DNA from: Motacilla alba alba
Lineage: Eukaryota; Chordata; Aves; Passeriformes; Motacillidae
Direction: 5' to 3'
DNA length: 64,000 nt
Assembly (NCBI RefSeq): GCF_015832195.1
Contig: NC_052016.1
Location: forward strand, 32,261,129 to 32,325,128
This document shows, piece after piece, positions 39,541-53,730 of the stretch. Below the pieces are notes generated by a model. It made no database searches. It saw only the letters and a program-made list of their open reading frames with translations, and was not told the origin of the DNA. Position 1 is the stretch's first letter, and every line of letters begins with the position of its first letter. The position numbers were made by a program, and so were the translations under genes.

Positions 39541-42500
39541 ACAAAGTACTCCTATGTCCTGACATAGATTTGACAACAACTTTTCTACACATGTTTTTAA
39601 TAGAGGTTAACATTTTCATTTTCTCTGAGCATATTTTAGTCTCTATCACATAAAAGCAAGGTCTATGCAAGGCACCAACAAGCAGAATGCACAACCATTA
39701 ATTTCTGCAAAGCAGTCTTGGTGTCTGTGAAAACACTCCAGGTAACTCAATAAATTAGAATAATAAACACAAAGGAAACCAAAGAACAAGCAAGGACAGG
39801 GCAGAAATCACAGAGACCGACAGCCTTATATATGGTACAACAGCAGTCCAAGCTGGGCTACCATGAGGCACTGGGGAGCCTGGAGGAGGCACACGTGAGG
39901 TGGAAGCTATCCAAGTCTTGGTACTGCTCCCTATTACTCCCTGAATCTCCTACGAGTAACTTTAAGTTAAATATCAGCGTGCATATGCCGCCAGGGCCTC
40001 TCCCCACAATGCCCGCAGGGAGCTCTCCAGCTGGCAAGCGCAGCGCAGCCCCTGTAGCCACAAACCCCCAGCGAAGGAACTTCTGCTGATGCAAACGCGA
40101 GCCTCAGCAGCAGCAGCAGCAGCAAGCAGTGCCTAAGGCTGAAATGGTGCTGCAGCAGGGTGTGTCCGGCTGCTGTCAGGAGGACAGAGCCTGGTATCAG
40201 CTGTGGAGATGCAAAGGGCTTCAGCTGCCCAGAGGTGTGGAGAAACACCCTCTGCCTGAGGGCAGGGAGCAGAGGAGAGGGAGAATGAGCAGCCTTGCTT
40301 CTAAACAGGTTACTTTTGGTTTCTTATGCAATCTGCACTCCTACAGAAGCAAATCAACCCCTAAGGGGAGCAGAGGGAATCTTTAGTGCTGGAAAAGCAT
40401 ATTACTTTCTTGCAGGAAAGTTTTCTTGCTCTTAGCACCCCTTTCTGGTGTTGTGGTACTGGCAGTATCCCCAACAAAGTTCTCCTGAACTGGGGCTCAC
40501 CGGACCAGCTCTGTCCTGGCATCCCTACATCCCTTATGCTGCTCCAGACCTATTTCTTTCCTCAATACGTCAGGTTTATGCATCTTAAGTGCTCACTTCT
40601 GCAGCTACTCCTATTTCAGTCCCAAGTCTCTTATGAACAGAAACTGCTGTCACATAAAAATGACAATGACAGGCAGAAAGAATCAGATTGTGAGGAAAGA
40701 TTCAGCAAACTTGTTTCCTTTTCTGCCTGGATCAAGTCCTGAACCCACAGGAGGCCTCCAGAGGTACTCTCTGCTGCAAACGTTCCGTGACATTTGAGAG
40801 ACCTCCCAATGAGTCTTGGGAGCAGAGCGATGGACTTCTAGGGGAAAGTTCTGTCTTTGCCACGCAAGGGACTGATGCTATTTATAACAATTCCTGCTGT
40901 CCCCAACTGGGCATGAAGACAATCAGCATCTGTCCACACCCTGGGGGAAACTGCAGAACCAGAGATGTGGTTTGTGTATCAGTGCAGTGCCTGCTGCTCC
41001 AGCATGAAAACGGCAGGGTGGGCAGAGAGGAGTTGTGAAGGGCTCAGCCAGGGCTGGGGAGATGAGGGGCTGGGGGAATGGGATGGTAGCAAAGGGGATG
41101 GGTTTTGCATGCGAGTGTCTGTTACTTGAGATCATACAGATGGTTTCTTTTTAGCTGTGGTTTTGAAAAACCCCCTGCCTACTCTGCTGGAGTCCCTTTC
41201 CTGCCAAAGCCAAATCTGGAGCTGCCAGACATAGGAGGGGAGCTCAAAGGTCTCTGAAAACAGAGAGTGTATTATGCTGGGGGGTTTGGGACTGGAACTC
41301 TATACAGGTAGCCTTGCATGCTTTGTCTGCTTGTTCTGACAGGGAAAAGCCCAGGAGCAGCACTCTGACCTGGTCCTCCTGCCTGGCAATTCGTTTCCCC
41401 ACAACCTGCCTCCCCCATCCCCCTCTATCTGCCAACAGCCCCCCTTCCTCCCACCCTGTCCTGCACAGCAATCTGCTGACTGTAATTCGTCTGGCTTAAA
41501 GAGGGGCCCTTCCTATTTCCCTTCTTTCCTACTGCTCAGAGAGAAGCTTCCTCTCCCTTACTTTCCTCTCTGACACATCCAGATTCCCTGCAAGGAAGAA
41601 CCCCCATGTTGCAAGGCCTTTCTGGGGCATGGGTCTCCTGTTCCTCTCCCCTCACCAGCAGCAGCACACACATTTGTTTCCTTGCTCCATTAAGCCAGTA
41701 AATGAGGCTGGCTTAGCTCAGCACCGTGAGCTGGTGCTCTGAGACCAGGATGTGTCTCACAAGAAATAACACTGATGAGCACAAAGGAGGGATTTGTGAG
41801 TTTGGCACCACGCTGTTCTACCCCCTGACACTGAGGAGAGCAGCTTCTGGAGACCAAATCAAGCAAGCTAATGTAGCCTGCAAATGTTTTGAGGGTTGGC
41901 CAGGTGACCATGCTGCTTTCTTTGAGACCATCCACCCTGCTCCAGGAGAAGATAAATCAATGCAAGGCAACATCTGCCAAGATATTGACTTTGGCTCTGC
42001 TCACGGACTGCCTGCACTTCAGAGATGGGTAATATTCAGCTTGATTATCTCTCACCGCCAAAAGGAAGTTTCTCTCTATGCTTAAAATCACTGGGATGAG
42101 CCAAGGAGAAATCGATCTGAGGGAGAGAAATGCTGACAAGAAAACACCAGTCAGAGACAGGATGAGAGTGGATGGTGGGTGAGCAATGGAGACAGCCTCT
42201 GGCAGCTTGCCTGGCCAGGTTAGCAACAGCCTGGGTCACTACAGCTAGAGAAAGATTAACACCAAGCACATTACTCCAAACTTTACAGCAGGCCCCTTTA
42301 TGCTCTTCCCCTACTTCCCTGAATAGCTTTTCCTCTCTTAAATTGCTCCTCAACCTCTTAAGACATCCTTTCTCTGCTCACCCCTACATCCTCACTGCAC
42401 TGGAGTTTTCTCATTGCTTCACATGCACCCAGTTCACTGCTAAAGGCATGATGCTCAATAGTTGCAAGGCTTGCCACCTGCTCCACTTTGGGCCTTATGT

Positions 42501-43104
42501 CACATGCCACCTCCCTGGTGGGGAAAAGTCCCAGGAGTACTCATAAATTGCACCACATCCACCCCTCATCAGGTAGACTCAAATCCTCATGGGCTCATAT
42601 ACCAATGCACAAAGTGATTTCATACCGATAAAAGGTGACATTTCATTAACAGAACATGCTGACAAAGCCTCATGAAGTGAGCATTCAGCAACATCATCAA
42701 ACTCTCCCAGGATAAAACACTGAGCCTTTGACTTGTTTTTCCCTACCACGCTTACAGTAAAATATCCCGTAGGTCCTGTGGCCCTCCAAGGACAGCAGAA
42801 GAGAAAAAAAAAAAATCTGAGTCCCTGCAGAAGAAAATCAGTTTTAGGGGTAGTTTTGACACTGATTCTTACTTCTTTTTGCCAGTTAGGTTAAGTGTCA
42901 CATGCTTGGATTGGAGTGGCACTGATGACAGTCTCCTTGGAGCACATCATGTCCCTGAGATGGAAGGGAGAAGGTCAGCCACAGCTAAAGAAATGGGTAA
43001 GGACTGCCTGGCCAGGCTCACTCAGCCTCTCACTGAGGCACTTCCCTGAACCTTTCAGCTGCCTTTCTGCCTATGCTCCTGCTGTTCTCTGAGCCTGAAG
43101 GCAG
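39541..43104. other. Intronic unique sequence with a CpG-richer patch
   Basis: The stretch 39950-40125 is GC-rich with around nine CpGs, unlike its surroundings, and ends in a (CAG)6 run. A C/T-rich stretch lies at about 41370-41570. The open frames of 118-124 codons at 40386, 41726 and 42172 match nothing I recognise. Confidence 0.5.
40105..40122. repeat. (CAG)6 trinucleotide repeat
   Basis: Six CAG units at the edge of a small CpG-rich patch. On the minus strand they encode a short leucine run in an unrecognised 93-codon frame (39967-40248). Confidence 0.88.
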
Positions 43105-43590
43105 CACAGAATCAAGCAGCAGAGGTAGAAGAGACCCAAAGGAGCTATCTAGTCTGTTCTACTCTGTGAAAGACGAATCAGTTCTACTTCGTCATTTGTG
43201 GCATCTGTCACTCCTCATACATGTCTAGCCAGTCCTTAAAGCCCTCCAGTGATGGAGTTACACAGCCTCCCAAGGAAATTTGACTCAATGTTTTGCTATC
43301 TTTATTGTTGCAGAGCTTGCTGACATCAAACCTGTCTCTCTTGCTACAATCTTAAACTCCTCCACATCTTCTGCAGAAGATGTAATTCCTTTCTTTTGTG
43401 TCCTATGTACCAGCACACTGTTGTGCATATTTCACATTTAGTCCTCTCTTTAGTCCTAACAGCCCCATTTCCATCCATCTCTCCTCTTAAGTATGCTGTC
43501 TAGACTTATGATCATTCTCACTTCCCTCTTCTGGAGTCCATCCAAGTGGACCACATCTCCTTAGAAACATAAAGCCCTCCAAAGAGACAC
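43105..43590 (-). mobile_element. Ancient CR1-like LINE fragment
   Basis: Read on the plus strand, this is the reverse complement of an old CR1 3' region. There is gaagagacccaaaggagcta followed by tctagtctgtt, then ctagccagtccttaaagccc and ccagtgatggagttacacag followed by cctccc. After cctgtctctcttgctacaat come ttaaactcc and, further on, ccctcttctggagtccatcc. The order is correct over nearly 500 bases, but divergence is much greater than in the copy at 4650. Confidence 0.72.
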
Positions 43591-46500
43591 AGGACCCTCC
43601 TGCAGTGATCAGCAAGCAGTCAGCACTTCCACTGAAGCAGGGACACAGCTACAGCACAACACAACGATGCTGTAAAATCTAATTTGTGCCCTTCCTTCTC
43701 TCTGCTCTTGGGGCTGGATGCTGCTCCCACTTTGAGCTTCCTGTAGGGAAAAAAAAAAAGCATTTGAAAGGCTAACTGGTCTGACCATGTCCAAAGTCCT
43801 TGACCCACCTGGCCTGCATTTAAATGCTCCTTCCCAAGTCAGAGAAGAACAAAGCTGCACGTGTTTCTCCTCCTTGGGACACACTTTTCGAATTGATAGA
43901 CCTGCATGCCTCTGACTCATTGCCAGTACTGGAGACCAGCCAGGAGAATAAGAAGGAAAGAAATGCCACTCTAAAGGCCAATGAATACGCATGAAGCATG
44001 TTATGCAAGAACCCCCCGTGGACCCCCTTACCCAGGTAAAAGTCCTACAGATGGCCCATCCCTAACCACAGTGTATGCAGTGGGGAGGATGTGTGGGTGG
44101 ACAGATAATTTGATATTTAACTGAAAAAACTAAAATGGGTTTAATGCAGTGCAAGGAAGACAGATTGCCTGCAGCACCTTCTGCTCCTGATTATGGATGC
44201 CAATCTCAGGTTTCTCTTAAGTGTAAAAGCAGCCAAGATGTGTGAGTTTTCACCAGAGCTTCAGAGACACAATCTGACAAAAAGTGCCACAGGAGGTTAA
44301 TAAATAGTGACCAGCACCAAAGAACATCCCTGTTACAGCACCAGAAGCTGGCTTTAGTTTTCTGTAGCATCTTATGGTTTCATGACAAATGAGGGGCCAA
44401 ACGTGGGGCCGTCTCCAAAGTTTCTACAGCTTCTGCAATGGACAAATACAGCTGAAATGATCGTAACTCACCAGCTAAAGTCATGATGCTTCAAGGTTAG
44501 AGAGGTCTGGCAATTTGAACACTGAGAAATTTCCCTAACATTGCATCACCATTGTCTTTTAAATGCATCTGCCTTCTTTGCCACTTGCAGAAGAAAATTT
44601 CAGATCTGCATTACAGCGCTGATGTGTCACCCCACATGAGTGTCATGAAAGAGTGTCAAGCTTCCCACCCAAGAAAGAGCTACAACAGAGGGAGGAAAAG
44701 CCCTCAGTTGCCTCCTTCCAAGTTCCAGGAGTAGAATCACAGCACACCAAGCACGCACTGCAGTGTGTTCCTCTGCTGACAGCAGCAAGGTGGCTTTCAC
44801 ACCAGTCTGCAGCCTAAGCTCTTGCCTGTCAATCACCTCATAAATGAATGGGATATCCTACCACTCTATTTCCAACTTGGATCACAACTGAAAGCAGGAG
44901 AAACACATCACTGGGAGGCAAAAGGCATCCAACTGTATTTCTGCAAGGAAGATGAAGAGCTTTACTGGTGACACAGCCCCACTTCTTACTAGCCCCCCTA
45001 CACACACCCTTTTGTATGAGCTCACACAACATATATGCACCAGGCATTCTGTTCAGGAAGAGAAAATGAATACCATGTACGGCCAGTCTGAAGAGCTAGA
45101 GACAGGGGACAGAACTTGCCTGAGAAATGTCAGGGGGTTGTGAAAGGACCACCCTTATTCAACCAGTATGCCAAAGGCTAAGGGAACAGCAAATGTGAAA
45201 AGGGGGGAGGGAGGGCAGGTTGCAGCAGCCCCTCTCCATCTTCTTCTGCCAGCTTAAAACCTTCCCTGTCCTTTGACTTGAGAGGACTGCTAATAAACCT
45301 GCCAGCACTGAAGGGACAAGCATGGCCCACTAAATCACAGCCCACACATGTCTCTGCTCATAGGAGGAGGGAGGCTCCACTGCCCTTTCCCCTGTGAAAC
45401 CCCAATAAACAACTGCCTCAGCTGGTGCAGGCTCCCTGCTCTATTGCTGCAGGGATGGAGACTATGGATCATGTTACATCATATTTGGCAGAGAAGGGAC
45501 AATCATTTTTCAAGGAGTAATCACTCCTGGAATCTCACTTTTCTCCAAGCTCAGAGGACACCCTGGAACAGATGGGGGTTTCCTAGCATACCTGTACTAC
45601 CTGCAGCACTCAATAATTGCACCTTGCAGTGGTAACGTTTTCTTCCCCTATCAAGCATTTTCCAATTCTAACATGCTTATTTGTGCCTGGTCCTCTCTGT
45701 CACATGCTTTCCTTTCTATTCTCTGACTACATAAGCATTGGGCCTGACCATGGACAAATACGTGCTGACTCCAGTTGGGAATCATGGCTGGAGGTGGGAA
45801 TGAAACTCACTACAAAGGAGCTGGTGTGAAGGAGTCAGCTAGGCTTTGTCACTGTGGTTCCTCTCCTCCAAAGGAAAGGGAAGAGATAATGATGTTGGAA
45901 CATTTTAACCTTTCTTTTTCTGAGCTTGATAGGCTTGGCCTGAGGCACCTTTTCAAAAGCAAAAACAGGCTGCTGCAAGATTGATTGGTTGGGTGCAGAG
46001 TTTAAAGGTAATTTTCTCTTGTCACGTGCACATAAATTATTGTGACTCAAGCTGTGATCAGCTCTACATCTCACTTGTTTGACTGCTTTTATGCCTGGGC
46101 TCCTGTGAGGGGTTGCAAGAACCATGTCCAGTGCTCCCTAAGCAGCATCCAACATAAATATATATCAAAAGCACCACAGGCATACACACAAAATTAGTGT
46201 CTTGGTTTAAGGTGAGAAAGGGGCACATGCCTGCAGATCCCTGTACAGACATGGCTTCCAGCTGCAGAAATTGCTGGTAGAGCCTTGTTTTGCTCATCTA
46301 TGGACCTTTTAAAAACATTCTGTCCGTGAACGCCAGGGCAAGGAAAACTCATCCACTCAGATTATTCACAAGGGGGAGAAAAAAGAAGATGCACATGCAC
46401 ACACACAAAGGAAGCACAGCTGCAGCCAAAGTGAATTCATTTTTAACATTCATGAAAATATTCACAGAACACTTCAGTGCTATTTGCCTAAATTTTGCTG

Positions 46501-47053
46501 TTTGGAGTAAACACTTGAGCCAGCGCAAGGCTGTATGTTCTAGGCATCGGGGATTAGACGTGTATCCTGGATCCAAGTCACAAATTCACACCACGTCCCA
46601 AGTGCATGTGACTCCCTCACTTTAAGGCACAGATTCACAATCTGCTGCCACATAGTTCCTGACTTTTGATCCTTGCAAAAGGACTTTGCAAGTACCCACA
46701 GCCACCACAGTTCCCACCCATGGAAACCTGATGCAACAAAGGCATGTGCGCTCTGTCAAATTTAAATACAAAAGCAGTGCCAAACAGTGACAGCTCTGGC
46801 ATGCCCCTGGTCTGGGGCAACAGACCTCTTTCCCCACCTCTAGTCCCCAACTCCTCTTCTCAACCAAACCCCTTCACTGGTTTCTTTCCCCGTGTATTCT
46901 AAGCAGCTCAGACAAGGGGAAATGCTACAGCACACAAGGGGGACTCAGCTGAAGCCCTGAAGACAAGAGCTGTGTGCGTTGTCTCTTCCTCCTTCATAAA
47001 TACAGCTGAGATGATGACTGGATAATTGGCTAAGTGCCTGTCAGCTTAATAAC

Positions 47054-47084
<31 letters not shown>

Positions 47085-49714
47085 AAGAGGCAAAAGGAAA
47101 GATTTGTATATTTGTATTTACTATTCAAAGTCATGGATGCTGCCTGCCAGTGGATTTCAACATGGGTTTTGTTTGCAGAGGAAGGCATGAAAGGTGATTG
47201 GATGGGCAGCTCTGAATCACGGTCTCGTGTGAAAGTGGACAACCAGCTTGGGATGGCGAGAGGAAGTAGAGCACTGAGGTAGCTGCCATATAAGGCACTA
47301 TTGTGTTCCTGGTTAAAGTATCCATGGTTTCCTACACCAGAAGAGCATCATCACCACCACCCCTGGCAGGGCACAGCTCTCACTGATACACTAAGTCATA
47401 CTGTGTTAGGGACAGTGACAGTGGTGCATCTCCAACATGGTCATCCTGCTGACCCTGAGAGGAGAAGATGCAGTGGCACCATGAGTGGCAGCTGCACAGT
47501 GGTGGGACCACTCCCCTTTTGTTTTGCAAGTGCACAACATAGAGGTTGGCACAGGTTGGGGGCGGCGAGCTGGAGGCCTCTTGGCCTTTCCCTTTTTCTC
47601 ATAAATCTGGTGCACTTCTAGGAATCCATCTAAGGAGAGCACCTGTGATGAGAAACCATTCAGACATGTCTGGGTTCTTACAGGACAGTGGGAGGCTCTG
47701 TGCAGGAGAGAAGCCTCTTCCTTCTTTCAAAGTTTTCACTACTTCCCCCTGCTACTGAAATGCAAATTGGTAGGAGTGTTTCAGGTTGCCACTGGAAAGG
47801 GTCAGTATTAGCCAGATCTACAGTGCTGTTAATCACTGAGCCTCAGAAGAGGAAGATGCCAAATTATGTTGCTATATTCTTGCTGCTTTTTTCCTTAACA
47901 GCTGTAGCAACTGAAACACACTGAAACAAAAGGACACTTCCAGCATTAGTGAGGATTACTGAGGTCCAGGAGATGGAAAAAGCCACAGAGACCTCCAAAT
48001 AGGTGGACCCTTATCAGGGACATCTGGCAGCGCTGCCTCTCAGTTGCAAGTGTGGCAACTTTACAAAGTATATGAACATTTGTCCAACTGCACACAAGAA
48101 AACACTTTCCACTTTTAAATGGGAGCAAACATAGGGAAACACACCCTTGCACACAGGCACACACAAGCACATACGTCCCAGATTTCATACAGATGTGCTA
48201 TTGCAAAGTATCTACTGAATGCCAGCCCAGTGTGAGTGGGCTCATTTCCATCAAGTAATTTGGGATCGAGGAAGCCCAGCCCCAGTGAAATCAATAGAGC
48301 TGTAGCAGTGCTATTTCTCCTCTCTTTGCACAGGGCTGAGCACAGTGGGGGAACTCTAGGACCACAGCCGGCCTCTCCCACACAACCAAGTTGCTCCTAA
48401 TAAAAATCTGCAGAAATACATCAGCACAGAGGAGACTGGCGGTTCACATTATTTTGAAATAGCTGTTTTCTAGGCAGAGGTGAAACTCATCATTATTAGT
48501 TCCCATTACTTACCATAAAACCAGGCACATTAGATGTGCTCCAAGCCTGAAGCAAATGCTTTGGTGTCAGATTCAGCTGAAAATCACATTCCTTTTTTCT
48601 TCAGCAAGAGAACAGTAAAAGAAAACTCAGTAAATTCCTGACTTCACCTTTGTGCCCTCCATTGCACTTACTCCAGCAGAGCACAAGTTCACACAAACCA
48701 GAGTGAATTTTGATGGACAACACAACTAGGTAACTTCAATGAAAATGGCTATATTCAGCCTCTCAGTGAGCCTGTTGAAGCCCTGCTGCTGCATCAGCAG
48801 CAAGCTGTGGCCCTGCTGATCTGTCAGAATCAGATGCCTGTGGGTCTGGATATAAAGGGCAGGTACGTGTAACATGTATTTTGAAAACTTATAGTTATGA
48901 GATGGCAAATTCCAGTAACTATGAGCTATTTTAAGAATAGGTCTTTCCTCATGACCTGCTGGGGAGGGGAGTGGAAGAGGTACCAACTCCAAGACATTTC
49001 AGGTAACGTGTAGTACTATATAAATTATAATGGCAACTGAGTAGGAAAACATATGGTACTTAGTTGCAAACTGAAGTGTGTGTGCAGACTTAGGGGAGGA
49101 GGTTAAAGCCATACAGTTCAACACTGTCTCTCCATCTTTCTGAATGCAAAATACATGTACAGTGTTATTAAACATACATCATTTCACCAAAGAAAGCCTT
49201 TCCTTTTCTAATTTCCATTCCACTTTTCCTTGTGATAGGTTAGTCCCACCCTGCAGAAAGGACATTCTCACAAAGGGCCCCCTTACCTCTGGGTACACCA
49301 TATAAAAATAATGCATGTGTATAGGGAGAGATGATGATTGCCAGCCTTTGGCCATACACATATTGCAACTTCCTTTATCATATGTATACACACAGAGACT
49401 CACATATCTATGGATGCATGTGTGCCTTCATATAATGGCACCATCTGCTGCCAGAGCTGGAAGTTTTGCAACATCATCTGTTACTACATTTAAACATTTT
49501 TTTATTTTTCATTTGAAGGAACGACTCATCAGAGTTTGCACAGATCCCGACTTACCCTGTCTCTAAACATGGACCCTGGAATTGATAATGAAGGCTTTGT
49601 ACAGACCAGAGAGTGAGGCCTGTGAATTTCAGTCAACACCAGCGTGGATGAGGATGTACTAGGGAATCCTCATTTGTCACATTTGCTGGGTTGTTGTGTG
49701 GCTGAGCCAAAAGG
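43591..49714. other. Intronic unique sequence
   Basis: No gene was recognised. An (AG)13 microsatellite lies at 47054-47079. Open frames of 95-127 codons (for example 43609-43992 minus and 46290-46625 plus) have no domain I can name. Confidence 0.5.
47054..47079. repeat. (AG)13 microsatellite
   Basis: Thirteen uninterrupted AG units, followed by a few more purines. Confidence 0.93.
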
Positions 49715-49885
49715 CAACCCAAGCTAATGGATAGGTCACTAGGCTGGGTATGCCTGAGCCCTGCGAGCAACCCTGGGCGAGTCCCCTCACCTCCTGCCCA
49801 CCCTCAGCCTGGGTCCATCCCAGCTAATAGCCTGCCTGCCCTGCAGAGGAGGGAATCTCTCACTCTCTGTTCACGTGGCTCTTAA
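49715..49885 (+). mobile_element. MIR-like ancient SINE, tRNA-like 5' half
   Basis: The phrase aatggataggtcactaggct, followed by gggtatgcctgagccctg, resembles the tRNA-derived head of a MIR-type SINE. It is followed by aaccctgggcgagtcccctc then acctcctgcc, close to the gggcaagtcacttcacctc core. The 3' end is unclear. Confidence 0.5.
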
Positions 49886-52710
49886 CACAAAGGGTGCCTC
49901 AACCTAGTGGTGGCCTCTAAGTGCCACAACAATACCACTAATAATCAAGGTTACAATTTTACTGCCAAGACTGTATTATTATGTGGCATTATATGTTTGA
50001 ACATGCCTATTCTCATTTCTTGCAAAGGGCTCAGCTCAGTGGTCCCTGTTATAAATCATATGCTAATTGTAAGTGTAATCTGAACAGCTTTTACTTTTCT
50101 TTTAAAATTACGGTATAGGGCATAAACTTTGTTGTGATGTTGTGCTGCTATCTCACCTGAGGTGCTTTTGTCCTCTAGCACAGCTCCACAAGTAACATAT
50201 CAGCAAAATACTGGGAGGCCAAGAACAGAGTTTGCATAAATTGCTTATATTGCAGGATTACACCAACAGCACTGTCATTACTGCTGGTAATTTGATTCTA
50301 GCCCATCCTTTGAAACATGCAACTTGAAGAAACTAAGTACCCGTTAGGATGGATGTTCCTAAATGTGCTATCAGCCTGAAACTTTACATTATTTTAAAAT
50401 ACCTGGTAAAAAAGAAAAATGCACACTCAGTCAAATGTTGGTTTTCATCTGCACATCAGCATGAGATTGTTTTAATTCTTGATGAAAAGTTGATGCTCGG
50501 GAAAACTCAAGAGCAATGAGCCAAATTCTGGCCTTGGCGAGATCCCAGTTCTCCAAAGGCTGAACATCATCTGAGCAGCACTCAGAAGCTTATGCCCTGT
50601 ATGAGTCACTTGTACCTCTTTATTAGCAGACCCTGGGAATCTACCCCAAAGAAAAATGGAATATTTCTGGCTCTGCCCTTGGGCTTTAGTGGATTTGTAC
50701 TGGTATAACAGAACAGATTGGCATAGAGATGTGACCCATTTTGGTTCCAGCTGGTGATGAGCTCCATTTTAGGAGTTTTTAAAGGCTAAATCTGCACTTG
50801 TGCCAGAACTTTCAAAATTCCTGGGCAACCTGCAAGTCCTGCTGACACCCTCAGATGAGCTCTTTGAAGGCACTTTGAGGTGAGCTGCTGTGGTGGTTCT
50901 GAGGCAGCTGATCTTTCCTCAACATGCTGTACAGGTACCTGATCCCACAGCATGTATTCCCCACTGCCAGTTTGCTTTTAAACCATCCAGATGGCCAAAC
51001 ACAACACAGAATCACAGTTCCCTTCCTTCCCAGTTTGCAGCAGCTGCCCTTCATTACCGCACATGTGCCAGTTTAGCCAACATCCATGTATTCCTCATCC
51101 CCTCCCTAAGCTGAATGTGTGTTACAGAGCATAGAGTGTACCCGCCTTTGCTCACCCAAAATGTGCAGAGCAAATGAGGTGGGAAGAGATGCTGAAGGCA
51201 GGCAAACAGCAAGAAGATTTGGGGTTGGGGCCTGTTTTCCTTTTCCTTTTTTAATTAGTTTGGGGGATATGTTGTGCATTTCTTGTTTGGTATTATTTTC
51301 TTCTTTTCCTAACATCAAGCAGGGAAGTTGCCTACAAAACCTGACAACATCATGATTGTAATCTTGAAAGCAAGACATTAGCAGGAACTGTAGCCAAAAT
51401 TCCCTCTCAAAAAAAGGTTCATTGTCCTTCTTCACTTGCTGAAGACAGAGTTTAAAAAAGTGAAAACTTAGTAAATCTGACAGGCTCACCAATATACAGT
51501 GTCATCTTTAAAACATCCTAATCTCTTTTCTTGGTTGCAGCTGGACAAACACCAGCAACTCTGTTCAGCCCTTCTCACCTGTTGCAGCTCTCAGAGCCCT
51601 CCTCTCTTTTCTGCCTTGCTCTAAGGAGCAGACAATTACCCTTTTCCCTGGGGATAGCCTATAATGAGCTATTTTTATTCTCTCTGCAATTCCCTAACTT
51701 CCCCATGCCAAATAGTCACTAAGAGTCATCAACCTTCAGCAAGGCCGACACATGAATCAAATCTGCTGCCAGGTCATTTAGGAGATGAGCCAGTTTAGAG
51801 TTAGGGACATTTTTTAATAGTCCCGGACTGAGAGAATATTTTAAATGCTACAGCTTTAGAAAGTCATCTTCAAACTTTTCAGAATAGTTCTATTCTGAGT
51901 AAGAAGCTGCAGATGAAGCTTCAGAGGACTGGCTTCCTTTAGGAACATTAGGACTTATAACAGACAATTTTTCTCCACTTCATAGATCAGGCCACCCACC
52001 CATTCTTCCACCTACAAGTGTAACCCTATATACAAATGTATAAGGCCCCAAGAGGAAGACTCATTTAGAATATCCTGTCCTTGGTGATTTGTTGAATGTT
52101 TTGCATCACAATTTACAGGAACAAAATGTTTTTAGTTATCTTATCACTATGTATACTGCTTTTATTTCTCTCCAACTGCGTATCATTTTTTCTCCCTCCT
52201 ACATTTTCATTTTCCTTCAAGCTACAGTAGCTACAGGAGCTACTGGGCACTGGTAAACTGATGCTGCACAATCCCTCTGAAGCAGATGTTTAGCAAAGAT
52301 AGGTGATATGATCCATGCATAGAAAACTCTTACCTATCTCTCTATGGTCATAAAGTTCTGCTTTGAGCACAGTTAGTACAGATCATCTAATGGAGGTTTT
52401 TTGTTTGTTTTTTTTTTTTTCCCATCTAGCTCTTTTCCTTCTGTTGTCATAGTGGATCTATAGACAGGGAGAGTGAGGCACTGGGAGTTTTTCAAAACAA
52501 GGCTGTCTTAAAGTGAGTTATGTTTTGGAGGGTTGACAAAACAGTGAGGGGGAAGCTAGCAAACAAATCTTTGCTTTAAAACTGAGGACATGAAATGTTA
52601 TCCTGCAGGACCTAAAGTCCAGGGGACATAGGGAAATCTCACACCTTCCAGCTTCATGGGAGTCTGTCTCCCAGTACAGCCTGGTTTCTGCTTCTTGTCC
52701 GAAGGAGGAA

Positions 52711-52806
52711 CTAAAATATCCCAGAAACCTGGGTCTGGTCCCAGGGAAAGGGAAAGGAGACTGAAATATCCCAGAAACCTGGGTCTGGTCCCAGGGAAAG
52801 GAGACA
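52711..52806. repeat. 50-bp-period tandem duplication
   Basis: The segment aaatatcccagaaacctggg, continuing tctggtcccagggaaag, starts at 52714 and again at 52764. The second unit is partial, with the shared part almost identical. Confidence 0.92.
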
Positions 52807-53730
52807 GCTGCCCATCCTAGGAAACATGAAAAGCATATAGCTGCTTAAAGCATAGATCTGCTTAAAGAGCTTAGGAAGGCAGTGAAGGAAAAAGGTACAG
52901 CCTGTGCACTGGCCACAGTCACTTCTGACAGAAGTGCAGCCTGCCAGGAACACAGTATTGCCCGGGGCAAGCATTTACATGGCCGGGTGGTGTGCTGCTC
53001 CTGCAGACTGAGTCACTTGGCACACATCTGTCTGACACAGCTGGATCACTTCATTCAGGTGTTTTATTTTAGTGCCTGACATAGCACTGGCAAGCCACAC
53101 GCAATCACTGAAACCACTCTCCCATGCAGCCCCGTGGAGCTTGCTGATGAAGGAACGCTTTACACGCAGCACTTGCAGGCACCATCTCCATCCTCCGCTT
53201 AGCCCTCTCAGCTGCAAATGCAGCTTTAGCACACAGCATCTAGATAAACTGAAAAGCTCCAAGGTTAAGTGGGAAATAGAAATCTAGTGACCCCTGTCTG
53301 GGCAAGCGAGCTTAATGACTTGTCTGCTGCTGCATGTACCAGACATGCTGGCAAACATCTGTCTGAGCAGCCCCTCCAAAATAAATGATTGATGGAAGCG
53401 ATTTGCCTTTAAAAATGGGATAAGTCAGCTAGGAGTCCTGCTAGAAAAGGGTTAATGGGATATATGAACTGGTAGTGAGTGGAAGAGAGAGTAGAGAAGC
53501 TGGAGTCGGAGGCAACACCCCTTGTTAGGTGTTTACCATGTCGAATCTAAACCGCTTCCACTGCATATGCAAGGCAGATGAATTACTCTGTAAATCCTAT
53601 TACTCTGTGTGGATAAATCTTACATTCAAGTTAACAAGTCTGGAGAGCTGGGGACTGGAAGCCGCTGAATGGATATTCCAGGATCAAAACAACCGAGGAC
53701 ATGGGAGGCAACCAAAGCAATATACGAATA

